From an uncultured delta proteobacterium (lineage in GTDB: Bacteria > Desulfobacterota > WTBG01 > CAIYCZ01 > CAIRTM01), in the NCBI GenBank assembly GCA_903881505.1, contig CAIRTM010000120.1:1-58628 (forward strand): a DNA stretch of 58,628 bases, written 5' to 3'. Positions 1-8,857 of this stretch are shown piece by piece; the first letter of the stretch is position 1, and each line of letters begins with the position of its first letter. The position numbers and the translations under genes were made by a program. The notes beneath the pieces are model-generated. The model did not search any database and was not told the DNA's origin. It worked only from the letters and a program-made list of their open reading frames with translations.

Positions 1-1591
1 CGCGCAGGCTGAGGCCGATCTTGCGGTTGCGCTTGTCGATGCTGATGATCAGCACATCGAGCTGGTCGCCGACGGCGCCGACGTCCTTTACATCCTTGGC
101 CTTGTCTTCGCCGACCTCGGAAACGTGCACGAGGCCCTCGACGCCCTCTTCAAGCTCAAGAAAAATGCCGAAGTCGGTCACGTTGGTGATGGTGCCTTTG
201 ACCATCTGGCCGCGGCGGTATTTGCGAGGAACGTCTTCCCACGGATCGGGTTCGAGCTGCTTGATGCCCAGGGAGAAGCGCTCGTTCTGCTTGTCGATGC
301 TGAGCACAACCGCCTTGACCATGTCGCCCTTTTTGAACATTTCGGCCGGGTGCTTGATTTTTTGCACCCAGGAAATGTCGGAGATGTGCACCAGCCCGTC
401 GATGCCCTCGTCAAGGCCGATGAAAATACCGAAATCGGTGATGTTCTTGATTTTGCCCTCAACCACGGTCCCGACGGGGTACTTTTCTTCGATAACGCTC
501 CACGGGTTGGGCTCGAGCTGCTTGAGGCCCAGGGAAATGCGCTTGCGGTTGATGTCCATGTCGAGCACGATGGCCTCGACCAGGTCGCCGATGGACAGTA
601 CCTGCGAGGGATGCTTGATCTTTTTGGTCCATGACATCTCAGAAATGTGGATCAGGCCCTCGACGCCTTCCTCAAGTTCGATGAACGCGCCATAATTGGT
701 GATGTTGACGACTTTACCGGTCACGCGCGTCTGCAGCGGATACTGCTTCTGCACCAGCTCCCAGGGGTTGGTTTTGAGCTGTTTGTAGCCCAGGGCCACG
801 CGCTGCGTTTCGCGGTCGTAGTTCAGAATTTTCACTTCGGCCTCATCGCCGATATTGAAATAATCGCGCGGGGAGGTGATGCGGCCCCAGGAGATATCGG
901 TAACGTGCAGCAGGCCGTCGACGCCGCCCAGGTCGATGAATACGCCGTAATCGGTGATGTTTTTGACAATGCCCTTGACGATGGCGCCTTCCTCGATCCG
1001 CTTGAGCGTTTCGGCGCGCAGGCTTTCGCGCTCTTTTTCAAGAATCGCGCGGCGCGAAAGCACGATGTTGCCCCGCTTGCGGCTCAGCTTGAGAATTTTG
1101 AATTCCAGGGTCTGGCCGATCAGCCTGTCAAGGTCGCGCACCGGGTGCAGGTCGATCTGCGAGCCGGGCAGGAACGCTTTCAGTCCGATATCGACCGCCA
1201 GGCCGCCCTTGATGCGCGATACGATCCGGCCTTCGATGACGCCGTCGTTCTCAAAAACCTCGTTGACACGATCCCAGACCTTCATGCGGTCGGCCTTGTC
1301 CTTGGACAGCAGCATCATGCCGTTTTCGTTTTCCCAGCCCTCTATGAAAACATCGATTTCGTCGCCTTCCTTGACGTTGATCTGGTTGTCGATGTTTTTG
1401 AACTCTTCGATCGGAATCTGGCCTTCGGACTTGTAGCCGACGTCAACGATCACGTAATCCGGCGTGATCTTGATGACGGTACCGCGGGTGACTTCCTCGA
1501 CCTGCATTTTTTTGCCGGAAAAGCTCTGTTCCAGCATCTGTTCGAATGATTCCGGGGCTTCGGCTGCTGCGGCTTTTACGTCTTCTTCCAT
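1..1591 (-). CDS. rpsA: 30S ribosomal protein S1 (partial, 3' end outside window)
   Basis: Translation of the minus strand from the ATG at 1591 gives about 530 codons that stay open to base 1, so the C-terminus is missing. Six S1 (OB-fold) RNA-binding repeats can be read. The last four carry the typical pattern G-x-V-x-N-I-T-D-Y/F-G-x-F followed by G-L-x-H-I/V-S. The first two are the more divergent ribosome-binding type, as expected for bacterial S1. S1 binds mRNA and the ribosome and promotes initiation on structured or weak leaders. The start is supported by an AGGAAG Shine-Dalgarno sequence a few bases upstream. It lies 46 bp downstream of cmk on the same strand, the common cmk-rpsA pairing, and is probably transcribed with pheA-cmk. 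Nothing is unusual apart from the window edge. Confidence 0.96.
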   Translation of the reverse strand, partial: MEEDVKAAAAEAPESFEQMLEQSFSGKKMQVEEVTRGTVIKITPDYVIVDVGYKSEGQIPIEEFKNIDNQINVKEGDEIDVFIEGWENENGMMLLSKDKADRMKVWDRVNEVFENDGVIEGRIVSRIKGGLAVDIGLKAFLPGSQIDLHPVRDLDRLIGQTLEFKILKLSRKRGNIVLSRRAILEKERESLRAETLKRIEEGAIVKGIVKNITDYGVFIDLGGVDGLLHVTDISWGRITSPRDYFNIGDEAEVKILNYDRETQRVALGYKQLKTNPWELVQKQYPLQTRVTGKVVNITNYGAFIELEEGVEGLIHISEMSWTKKIKHPSQVLSIGDLVEAIVLDMDINRKRISLGLKQLEPNPWSVIEEKYPVGTVVEGKIKNITDFGIFIGLDEGIDGLVHISDISWVQKIKHPAEMFKKGDMVKAVVLSIDKQNERFSLGIKQLEPDPWEDVPRKYRRGQMVKGTITNVTDFGIFLELEEGVEGLVHVSEVGEDKAKDVKDVGAVGDQLDVLIISIDKRNRKIGLSLR

Positions 1592-1637
1592 TGTGTGTGC
1601 TTCCTGCTGTGTTGGGGTTATGGGTTTGTTGGTTCCG

Positions 1638-2354
1638 TTAACATGTTTCCTGTGTTCCCGTTTGTGTGTATGGCAACAAAGGGCGCCCGCGCTCGATATG
1701 CGAAACCAGAGCGGTGAGCACCTCTTCGATTGTCATCAGGCTTGTATCAAGTATGACAGCGTCAGGGGCCGGTTTGAGCGGTGCGTGCAGTCGGGTTGTG
1801 TCATTATGATCGCGCTGTTCGACTTCTTTCAGCACACCACTATACTCCATCGGGATATTTTTTTCAATAAGTTCTTTATGGCGCCGCCGGGCCCGGACTT
1901 CCACGTTCGCGTCGAGATAGAACTTGAAGGGCGCCTGCGGAAAAATGACGGTTCCGGCATCGCGGCCGTCGGCCACGACACCGTTTTCCGCGCAGGCGCG
2001 CTGCTGGGCGACCATGGCGGCGCGCACGCAGGGCTGGGCCGACACGGCCGAGGCCAGCATGCTGATTTCGGGCAGGCGGATCTCGCCGGTCACGTCCGCG
2101 CCGTCGAGGAAAACAAGCTGGCGGCCGCCGTCCCGGCTGAAGCTGATGCGGATCCGGCCGCACAGCCTGCCCAGCGCGGCGTCGTCGTCAGGGGCGATGC
2201 CGCGCTGGCGCGCGGCAAGCGCCACCGCGCGGTACATGGCGCCGGTGTCGAGGTAGAGTATGCCCAACCGCTCGGCCAGCATGCGTCCGATCGTGCTTTT
2301 GCCCGATCCCACAGGTCCGTCAATCGTAATAACAGGGGCTGTGTGTGTTTTCAT
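1638..2354 (-). CDS. cmk: Cytidylate kinase
   Basis: The 238-residue protein phosphorylates CMP/dCMP to the diphosphates with ATP in the cytosol. The N-terminus has the P-loop GPVGSGKST at about residues 13-21, then the LYLDTGAMYRA nucleoside-binding segment near 33-43. Further on is GRDAGTVIFP, the cmk version of the NMP-binding motif (usually GRDIGTVVFP), and a RRHKEL segment in the lid. Length is slightly above the family's usual 220-230. It lies between pheA (52 bp upstream) and rpsA (46 bp downstream) on the same strand, an arrangement seen in many proteobacteria. No good Shine-Dalgarno sequence is visible before the ATG. Confidence 0.95.
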   Translation of the reverse strand: MKTHTAPVITIDGPVGSGKSTIGRMLAERLGILYLDTGAMYRAVALAARQRGIAPDDDAALGRLCGRIRISFSRDGGRQLVFLDGADVTGEIRLPEISMLASAVSAQPCVRAAMVAQQRACAENGVVADGRDAGTVIFPQAPFKFYLDANVEVRARRRHKELIEKNIPMEYSGVLKEVEQRDHNDTTRLHAPLKPAPDAVILDTSLMTIEEVLTALVSHIERGRPLLPYTQTGTQETC

Positions 2355-2406
2355 GGCGCGGGGTTTTTCAGTTCCGCGGGGCAGCGGGCTTGCGCGCGGG
2401 CGCTTG

Positions 2407-3495
2407 TCAGCGCCGTCCGCCCCGGGGGTATGATCCCATCACTTTCATAAAGGCGGCAAGGCCGGAGATTTCGGCCAGGGCCTCGGCAACAGGCGCATCC
2501 TGGGCATGTCCGACGATATCGATGAAGAAAATATATTCCCAGGGCTTGGAGCGCGACGGCCGCGATTCAATTTTTGTCATGTTGATGCCGTGTTTGCCGA
2601 ACGGCTCGAGCATAGTGTGCAGGGCGCCGACCCCGTCTTTGATCGAGAACATGAGCGAGGTTTTGTCCTGTCCGGTGCGCCCCGGCCCCCGGGGGCCGAT
2701 GACCCAGAACCGGGTTGAGTTGTACGGGTTGTCTTCGATGCGCTCCCTGAGCACCGGGATTGCATGCACGCGCGCGGCGTGCTGGCTGGCGATCGCGGCG
2801 GCGGCCGGGTTGTCGCGTACCGTCATTGCGGCCGAGGCCGTACTGGTGGTTTCCTCGATAGCCGCGTTCGGCAGATTTTTTTTCAGCCACTGGCAGCACT
2901 GGGCCAGTGCCTGCGGGTGCGAATAGACGACTCGGATATCCTCAAGCTTTGCGGCTGTCGACAGCAGGCTGTGGGTAATCTGCAGCAGGATCTCAGAGCA
3001 GATCTGCAGGGGCGAGTCGATGAACATGTCGAGCGTTACGTTGACGACGCCCTCGGTTGAATTCTCTATCGGCACCACGCCGTAATCGGCGCGCCCGCGT
3101 TCAACCTCGTCGAAGATATCTGCAATGCTGACCGTGTGGGTCAGCTCTACTGCCTGTCCGAACTGCTGCACGGCAGCCTGATGGGAAAACGTAGCCTCGG
3201 GGCCGAGGCACACTACGCGCATGGTTTTTTCAAGGTTCAGGGACGCTGAAATGATTTCGCGGAAAACCGGCCTGATGGCCTGCGTCGGAAACGGGCCGGC
3301 ATTGGAGGATATCAGGCGGTCATAAATAGATTCCTCGCGCTCAAGCACATGAAAACGCGCTCCCGGCTTGCTCTGCTTTGCGCGGCCGACTTCCAGCACA
3401 TGGCGGGCGCGCTCGTTCAAAAGCTCAAGCAGGCGGTCGTCGATTGCGTCGATTTTTTCGCGCAAATCCGCAAGGCGCTTCTGTATCTCATCCAT
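2407..3495 (-). CDS. pheA: Bifunctional chorismate mutase / prephenate dehydratase (P-protein)
   Basis: The 362-residue protein converts chorismate to prephenate and prephenate to phenylpyruvate, the committed steps of phenylalanine synthesis. Residues 1-90 are an AroQ-type chorismate mutase helical domain (RxKIDxIDxxLLxLLNERA). Residues about 93-270 are prephenate dehydratase, with GPEATFSHQA at 98-107 and the catalytic-region TRF at 261-263. Residues about 280-352 are an ACT domain with the phenylalanine-binding ESRPS motif at 310-314, so feedback inhibition by phenylalanine is expected. It is first in the operon with cmk and rpsA and has a clear promoter upstream. The length is typical. 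Confidence 0.95.
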   Translation of the reverse strand: MDEIQKRLADLREKIDAIDDRLLELLNERARHVLEVGRAKQSKPGARFHVLEREESIYDRLISSNAGPFPTQAIRPVFREIISASLNLEKTMRVVCLGPEATFSHQAAVQQFGQAVELTHTVSIADIFDEVERGRADYGVVPIENSTEGVVNVTLDMFIDSPLQICSEILLQITHSLLSTAAKLEDIRVVYSHPQALAQCCQWLKKNLPNAAIEETTSTASAAMTVRDNPAAAAIASQHAARVHAIPVLRERIEDNPYNSTRFWVIGPRGPGRTGQDKTSLMFSIKDGVGALHTMLEPFGKHGINMTKIESRPSRSKPWEYIFFIDIVGHAQDAPVAEALAEISGLAAFMKVMGSYPRGGRR

Positions 3496-3582
3496 GGGCG
3501 GTGTCTCTTTTCGGCGCGCGCATCGCTCCTGTTCAGGTTGATGGAACCGTGAGCGAGCCGCTGTTCATTGAGTAAATTATAA

Positions 3583-3611
3583 AATATATTAAAAAAACAC
3601 CACTAAATCAA
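3583..3611 (-). promoter_or_regulatory. Sigma70-type promoter of pheA-cmk-rpsA
   Basis: On the minus strand a -35 TTGATT (3606-3611) and -10 TATATT (3583-3588) are separated by exactly 17 bp. The surrounding DNA is very A+T-rich, unlike the coding DNA. It lies about 90 bp upstream of the pheA start and faces it. Transcription would start near 3575. Confidence 0.7.
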
Positions 3612-3746
3612 ACTTTTTTTTGGTCGTGAGATGATGATCCCGGAGCGGAATGAAACGGGAAGATCCGGGCGGGGGAGGTTAGACGGGCGTTGCCTGCCGT
3701 ATCAAGGATTTCCCGTGTGCGTTGCAGAGCCGGTCGCAAGACGATA

Positions 3747-3775
3747 TTGCCTGCAGATGCTCTTTACATTATAAT
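3747..3775 (+). promoter_or_regulatory. Sigma70-type promoter of the first GT-C-like gene
   Basis: A -35 TTGCCT (3747-3752) and a consensus -10 TATAAT (3770-3775) are spaced by 17 bp on the plus strand. Transcription would start near 3782, giving a leader of about 210 nt before the gene at 3992. The leader contains a strong secondary structure at 3888-3949. Confidence 0.65.
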
Positions 3776-3887
3776 GAGCCCCAAAACGCCGACGCTGCCG
3801 CAGGACGGGCAGGCCGGGTTGAAAGGCCGGGTCGTTTTCAGCTTTTTGGCCTGCACAATCGTATATGGTGATGTAAAACGCTCATCA

Positions 3888-3949
3888 GATCCCGGACATG
3901 CCCCGGCTATTTCGGGGCAGGACGACCGCCCCTTCTGTCGTCCGGGATC
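3888..3949 (+). promoter_or_regulatory. Structured 5' leader (three-way-junction-like RNA)
   Basis: The arms GATCCCGGAC (3888-3897) and GTCCGGGATC (3940-3949) form a perfect 10-bp outer stem. It encloses a perfect 7-bp hairpin TGCCCCG/CGGGGCA (3899-3905 with 3913-3919). A second hairpin GACGAC/GTCGTC (3921-3926 with 3937-3942) shares three bases with the outer stem, so the two are mutually exclusive. The element sits between the promoter at 3747-3775 and the start codon at 3992. It matches no riboswitch class I recognise. Confidence 0.5.
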
Positions 3950-3991
3950 AGGGGGAAACTACCGGTTCACGACGGAAACGGTACATCAGCG

Positions 3992-5476
3992 GTGTCTATT
4001 ATGGATCGAAACCCTACGAAAGATTTTATTTTCATATTTATTTTTTTCTTTATAACCTACGCGTATTTTTTCCAGGGCGGCGGCTGGAATCAGAACTGCC
4101 GGGTCAGCCTTATGCGCGCTATGCTTCATGAACAGACCTTTGTAATAGATTCATTTTTGGAGCCTTCAACAGCGCATGATATCGCATTTGACAATACCGG
4201 GGACTGGTCCTATTACGACGGTCATTATTATATCAATAAATCCCCGGGGCTTTCAATGCTTGGATTGATCCCGTTTGCCGTCGCGCATTATCTGACCGGG
4301 ACCTTGTTTCATTTGGACAGTGAACTGCAAGTGCTTTTCAGTACGTATGCCAGCACGGTTTTTACGGTGGGTATATGCGGCGCCCTGTTATGTGTGGCGT
4401 TATTCTATATGATCAGCGTGGTATTACGCCTGCCCCGTCCAGCGGCACTGATGCTGACATTTTTTTTCGGCCTGGGCACCCTTGTTTTTTCATACGCTAC
4501 CACGTTGTACAGCCATGTCCCGGCCGCTTTTTTTTCGTTCGTATCATTCCTGCTGGCTATGCATGCCGGACGCGGCGGAACGCGGCACGTGAAAAAAGCC
4601 GCTTTGCTGTCGGGCTTGTGCGCATCGCTCGCGGTGTTCATAGAGCCTTCGACTGTTTTGATGCTGGGCTTTGTCGCTGTCTTTCTACTGAGTCGCGGCA
4701 GTGGAAGAAAATACCTGCCCCTGTTTCTTATAGGCTGCGTTCCGTGCGGTCTTTTGCAGTGCCTGTATAATGCCGTATGCTTTGGAGGACCCTTTGAGTC
4801 CAGCTATGCATACGCCAATGATGCCGTAATGGTCAGGATCAACGGCAGGCTGTTCGGTGTGCCCAGGTTTATGACAATGATCGAGATGCTGTTCCTGCCC
4901 TACCGTGGCCTTTTCGTGACCTCTCCGGTAATGCTGATGGCGTTACCCGGGGCCGTGCTTTTTTTGAAAGAAAAGAAATTCAGGGCGGAAGCCCTTTTCT
5001 TTATCATGGTTTCGCTGGGGTTTTTTGTGTATATGGCCGGGTTTCATGCATGGCATGGTGGGTTCACCGTGGGGCCGCGGTATTTGCTGCCCGCCTTTCC
5101 ATTCATGTTCATGCTCTGCGTCTATGCGCTGCGCGCTTTCCCGAAATCCTTCGCTGCCCTTGGTGTGGCCTCGGTTTTTATCAATGTTTGTATTACTGCC
5201 GTTGGGAATGAAATTCCGTTTACCGAGAAAAATCCATTGATCAATGTTGTTTTGCGTCAAATCCTCCAGGGCAATGTCTCGATCAATCCAACTCCCGTGT
5301 CGCATTTCGACCGCTATTTTTGCATATATGAATTTTTAAATATAGAAGCATGGCCGCAAAATTTTAATTCTTTCAACCTGGGCGAGTTTTTCTGCCCGCA
5401 CAGTCTTATGAGCCTTCTTCCCCTGTTTGCCGTATGGGCTGTGCTTGCGCTGCCGTGGAAACGCTGTGCAGTGTAG
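3992..5476 (+). CDS. Polytopic membrane protein, GT-C glycosyltransferase-like
   Basis: A 494-residue protein with about ten hydrophobic segments, so an inner-membrane protein. After the first membrane segment comes a long loop ending in YYDGHYYINKSPGLSML. The C-terminal half has a GPRYLLPAFPF segment at a membrane boundary. Both patterns recur in bacterial PMT/GT39-like (GT-C fold) membrane glycosyltransferases, which use polyprenyl-phosphate sugars. No catalytic residue can be assigned with certainty, so substrate and activity are unknown. The start is GTG at 3992 or ATG at 4001; neither has a strong Shine-Dalgarno sequence. It shares architecture with the next gene and faces a GT2/radical-SAM operon. 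The DNA is richer in A+T and T-runs than the flanking genes, which suggests transfer. Confidence 0.65.
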   Translation: MSIMDRNPTKDFIFIFIFFFITYAYFFQGGGWNQNCRVSLMRAMLHEQTFVIDSFLEPSTAHDIAFDNTGDWSYYDGHYYINKSPGLSMLGLIPFAVAHYLTGTLFHLDSELQVLFSTYASTVFTVGICGALLCVALFYMISVVLRLPRPAALMLTFFFGLGTLVFSYATTLYSHVPAAFFSFVSFLLAMHAGRGGTRHVKKAALLSGLCASLAVFIEPSTVLMLGFVAVFLLSRGSGRKYLPLFLIGCVPCGLLQCLYNAVCFGGPFESSYAYANDAVMVRINGRLFGVPRFMTMIEMLFLPYRGLFVTSPVMLMALPGAVLFLKEKKFRAEALFFIMVSLGFFVYMAGFHAWHGGFTVGPRYLLPAFPFMFMLCVYALRAFPKSFAALGVASVFINVCITAVGNEIPFTEKNPLINVVLRQILQGNVSINPTPVSHFDRYFCIYEFLNIEAWPQNFNSFNLGEFFCPHSLMSLLPLFAVWAVLALPWKRCAV

Positions 5477-5765
5477 CGCTCCATGGCCCATGTGCAGTGC
5501 GGATAGTGCGCTGCCAGCATCCATAGCCCGTGAGGCGAGGGGATTAATAATCAACGGTAACCCCCTGCTGTGCCGGAGGCTGAGGACGCAACCATCGTTT
5601 GATATAAATCGCTGGCCCGTTATTCAACGTGCCGGGATTCGTGCCGACTGTGCGCGCGTGACGGGGCTTATCCCCGATGCACCATCTGCATCACTGGCGC
5701 ATAGAGTGTGTAAGCGGTAGCGGGCGCGGCCGTTGCCGGGGTCCGGCTGCCCGGCGGCATCAACC
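5477..5765. other. Intergenic stretch without a recognisable gene
   Basis: No credible reading frame, RNA gene or terminator is seen here. The following 30 bp hold the promoter of the next gene. Confidence 0.5.
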
Positions 5766-5794
5766 TTGACACAAAAACAGCGCTGTTTTATAGT
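5766..5794 (+). promoter_or_regulatory. Sigma70 promoter with a 16-bp palindromic operator in the spacer
   Basis: A consensus -35 TTGACA (5766-5771) and -10 TATAGT (5789-5794) are 17 bp apart, about 46 bp before the gene at 5840. The spacer holds a perfect 16-bp palindrome, AAAACAGC/GCTGTTTT (5774-5789), a likely binding site for a dimeric regulator that would occlude RNA polymerase. The 12-mer CTGTTTTATAGT (5783-5794) is repeated exactly in the promoter of the opposing operon at 11849-11877. Confidence 0.7.
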
Positions 5795-5839
5795 TACACG
5801 ACGTACGACAATCCTGCACATCAGCTCGATAATCCGCGT

Positions 5840-7504
5840 ATGAATTTCTTGAAGGACGCAAGCAAAACATATTGTCTTGTCTTTCTGGCAATCTTTGCCG
5901 TGTTTGCCGGGATCGCATGGCAACCGCTGCCCTGGTTTGAATGGAGCGACGGATGTGAGCACGCAGCAACTGTCAGAGAGCTCACCTGTTCCATGACAAG
6001 CCCTAAAAATCCTTTTCTTGACCTTCCCGGGGATACTTCACCCCGATTTGTTCCGTCGATTATTATTATGGCGTTCCTCCAAAGGATGTTTTCTCTGGAT
6101 GTTTTTGTCGTCCTGGGAATCATGTCCGCAATCTGCTTTGTTTTTCTGGGTTGGGGGGTCTACCTTTTTTCAAAAGAATTTTTCCGGGATGACCGCCAGG
6201 GGCTCTATACCCTGATTTGTATTTTGTTTTTATGGGGGCGCGGATGGGATGGTGCCAATGGCTTCATGTTCAGCTCCCTTGTTTTTAACGCATACTATCC
6301 ATCGGTGGTCTCTTTTATAGGGATTTTTTTTGGCCTCACCATTCTTTTGAAGCATATACGCAGGCAGGACTGGAAAAGTTTTATCGGTTTTGTCGCATTG
6401 AGCTGCCTCATAGCACTCAATCATCCCGTGACCGGTGCATTCTTTTTTATGCTGGCCGCGCTGCTGATTGCAACCGAGGGATACCAATCGAAAAAAAACT
6501 TCTACATGTTCGCAGCAGCGCTGGTTGCCGCCTTTTTCACGAGCGTGCTGTGGCCATACCATGATTTCATTAAAAGTGCTTTTTTTATTCTCAAGGGGCA
6601 GGGTAACCAGTTTTGGGAATACAACCAGGCCCATTATTGGCTTTATTCACAGCAACTATCCCGGGCGGGCCCCGCTTTTTTAGGGCTTATCCCCCTGGCA
6701 TACTTTGCGGTAAAAAACCGCCACCGCTTCCTGGTTGCCGGATTCACGGCTTTTTTTATCTTGTATGCCGCCGGATATATCTTTCATATTATTCTGCTCG
6801 AGCGGTGTATTTTTTACTGCATGTTGTTTCTCCAGCTGGCATTCTCGCGACTGCTGAAAAATGTTATCGAGCCCGCAGAAACGCCTGTACATTTAACATT
6901 ATGGAAAGGCATTAGAATTGTTTTTGTCACGGGTCTTTGCGCCGGTTTTTTCATCCAGTTGTACATGACAGGCAAAGTGTATCTGCCCCAGTGGGTCGCC
7001 TTTACGCCGCAGTTTCGTTTGAAGTCGTATGAGCATCCGCTTAAAAAATACATCGACCTCAAACCGTATCTCGGCAGAGGTGATATCGTGCTCGCGGACA
7101 TTTTCACGTCGTGGGTGCTGCCGTGCACTACCGACGTCAAAGTCGTACCGCTGTTGCATAATATTCCGTGTTTTTTTGAAAATATTGAACGTGTGCATGA
7201 CACGATGCAATTTTTTATATCGCCCGGTGACCGGGACGGCATTTTGAAAAAATACAGGGTTACGCATGTTCTGATCAACAAAAAGAAAATCCCCGACGAG
7301 AAAACGCCTTCCGACATCCCGTATCGTTTCATTCCTCGGCCCGAAGAGGGATTGCTTTCCTCGTTGGCCGGAATGGGCACGGTTGTGCTGGACGACGAGA
7401 ATTTCCTGCTTGTTGAGGTGGAGGGTGCGCCTCGGCCGCAGCAGCCCGCAGATAAAACATTGTACGGGAAAACGCCCCGGCCTTCGGTGCCCCTGGAACG
7501 GTGA
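5840..7504 (+). CDS. Polytopic membrane protein, GT-C glycosyltransferase-like, with soluble C-terminal domain
   Basis: A 554-residue protein with about ten to eleven hydrophobic segments in the first 390 residues, then about 150 hydrophilic residues probably outside the membrane. This two-part layout is common in GT-C transferases such as oligosaccharyl- and arabinosyltransferase-like proteins. After the first helix comes a loop beginning with W-S-D-G-C-E-H, an acidic/His position where GT-C enzymes keep their catalytic Asp. That assignment is inference. The start is the ATG following the promoter at 5766-5794; no clear Shine-Dalgarno sequence is present. It is probably a functional partner of the preceding gene and of the GT2/radical-SAM operon that converges on it (105 bp between stops). 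Base composition is A+T-rich relative to the rest of the window. Confidence 0.6.
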   Translation: MNFLKDASKTYCLVFLAIFAVFAGIAWQPLPWFEWSDGCEHAATVRELTCSMTSPKNPFLDLPGDTSPRFVPSIIIMAFLQRMFSLDVFVVLGIMSAICFVFLGWGVYLFSKEFFRDDRQGLYTLICILFLWGRGWDGANGFMFSSLVFNAYYPSVVSFIGIFFGLTILLKHIRRQDWKSFIGFVALSCLIALNHPVTGAFFFMLAALLIATEGYQSKKNFYMFAAALVAAFFTSVLWPYHDFIKSAFFILKGQGNQFWEYNQAHYWLYSQQLSRAGPAFLGLIPLAYFAVKNRHRFLVAGFTAFFILYAAGYIFHIILLERCIFYCMLFLQLAFSRLLKNVIEPAETPVHLTLWKGIRIVFVTGLCAGFFIQLYMTGKVYLPQWVAFTPQFRLKSYEHPLKKYIDLKPYLGRGDIVLADIFTSWVLPCTTDVKVVPLLHNIPCFFENIERVHDTMQFFISPGDRDGILKKYRVTHVLINKKKIPDEKTPSDIPYRFIPRPEEGLLSSLAGMGTVVLDDENFLLVEVEGAPRPQQPADKTLYGKTPRPSVPLER

Positions 7505-7608
7505 GGATGCTGCGGCATCGCTGCCGGAGCACGGCTATGTTAACCGGAACCGGGGGAGCTTTCGAATGCTTCCGTCCTCAGGCGATAGAAAACCGATACA
7601 GATGGCGT

Positions 7609-8787
7609 TCATTGCTGACCCGTTGTTGAGTCATCCCCGGCTACTTCAACGTTGAACAGTCCTGAATAGAATGAAGAAAAGACCATTTGAAGTCCCAGCA
7701 TTGTTACTGTTGAACCAACCATCCCGGCTTTGGTGAGCGGTACGTTGAGAACCCCCGCATTGTGGGGCTGCGCTATGAAAGCAAAAATCTGATAGCCGAC
7801 CCATGTGCACATTCCCAGTCCTGCAAGGCTCAGTATAATGCCAAGGACGATCCCTTTCTCCAGGGTGAAACTTCTCATGAATCGGTCAACAGGATCGTTT
7901 CTGACCATGAATGCCTTGAATTGCGCAAATCCCCGTGCCGTAATGCCGAGAAAAAGAATTTGTGCCCCCAGAAATATCAGCCCTTGCGCGAAGAACATGG
8001 TAAAAAAACCAAAGCTTTTAAAATTCAGCAGGAGCAGGCACGTCATGATTGCGGAACCGGTCAGCAGGGATATTGCACCGGGTATAAGAAAAAGCCAGGT
8101 AGGCGCAAATAAACAGATGAAACGCAAATGCCTCCAGCCGTCCCTGAAGGGCCTGAGATGGGGCGCACGGCCGCGCTTGTCCGGGAAAAGAGACGTGGGG
8201 ACTTCAATCGTTTTCAGGCGCAGCATGAATGCCTTGATAACCATCTCAGACGCAAACTCCATGCCGCCTGCCTTCAAGTTAAGCTTCTCAAAAGCCTTTT
8301 TGGTAAGACCCCGCATGCCGCAGTTTACATCGGATATTGATGCGCCAAAGAAAAGATTGATGATGAACGTCAGCACGGGCGTTCCGAGGTGCCGATTGAG
8401 AAATGGCATCGCACCCGGATGAATCGTTCCCCTGATGCGCGACCCCATTACAAAGTCGGCACCCTCCCGCAACGGGGCAATGAATTTCGGTATGTCATTG
8501 AAATCATACGATCCGTCAGCATCAGCCATAATCAGGAATTTGCCCAGCGCGGCGCGCATGCCGCAGATGAGGGCATTGCCGTAACCTTTTTTGAGCGCGT
8601 GGACAACGCGGGCACCGTGTGCGAGTGCAACCTGTACCGAGTTGTCGGTCGACCCGTTGTCAGACACAATGATTTCACCCGCTATGCCTGCTTTGTGCAT
8701 TGCGTTTTTTGCTATGTCAATACAGGCACCCAGCGTTTTTTCTTCATTAAGGCAGGGAATAGTGACCGATACTTCAGGCTGTTCCAT
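7609..8787 (-). CDS. GT2 family glycosyltransferase, polyprenyl-phosphate sugar synthase type
   Basis: A 392-residue protein. Residues 5-235 are a GT-A fold GT2 domain: VTIPCLNEEKTL at 8-19, VSDNGSTDNS at 41-50 and the metal-binding DAD at 89-91 in MADADGSYD. The C-terminal third has about four hydrophobic segments (about 240-385), as in DPM1/GtrB-like enzymes that transfer a sugar to polyprenyl phosphate on the inner membrane face. An upstream in-frame GTG (8811) is less likely, because AAGGAG lies about 9 bp before the ATG at 8787. It is the last gene of the operon with two radical-SAM genes. The product could be the lipid-linked sugar donor for the nearby GT-C-like proteins (inference). 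Confidence 0.8.
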   Translation of the reverse strand: MEQPEVSVTIPCLNEEKTLGACIDIAKNAMHKAGIAGEIIVSDNGSTDNSVQVALAHGARVVHALKKGYGNALICGMRAALGKFLIMADADGSYDFNDIPKFIAPLREGADFVMGSRIRGTIHPGAMPFLNRHLGTPVLTFIINLFFGASISDVNCGMRGLTKKAFEKLNLKAGGMEFASEMVIKAFMLRLKTIEVPTSLFPDKRGRAPHLRPFRDGWRHLRFICLFAPTWLFLIPGAISLLTGSAIMTCLLLLNFKSFGFFTMFFAQGLIFLGAQILFLGITARGFAQFKAFMVRNDPVDRFMRSFTLEKGIVLGIILSLAGLGMCTWVGYQIFAFIAQPHNAGVLNVPLTKAGMVGSTVTMLGLQMVFSSFYSGLFNVEVAGDDSTTGQQ

Positions 8788-8857
8788 AATGCGCACTCCT
8801 TGCATCTCCACCCGGGTTCATCCGGCAGCCGCACGGGCATTCCAGTGATATCCGCAC

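Noticed and set aside
21-1549. Several plus-strand frames of 100-300 codons
   Set aside because: They lie opposite rpsA, whose six S1 repeats are unmistakable in the minus-strand translation.
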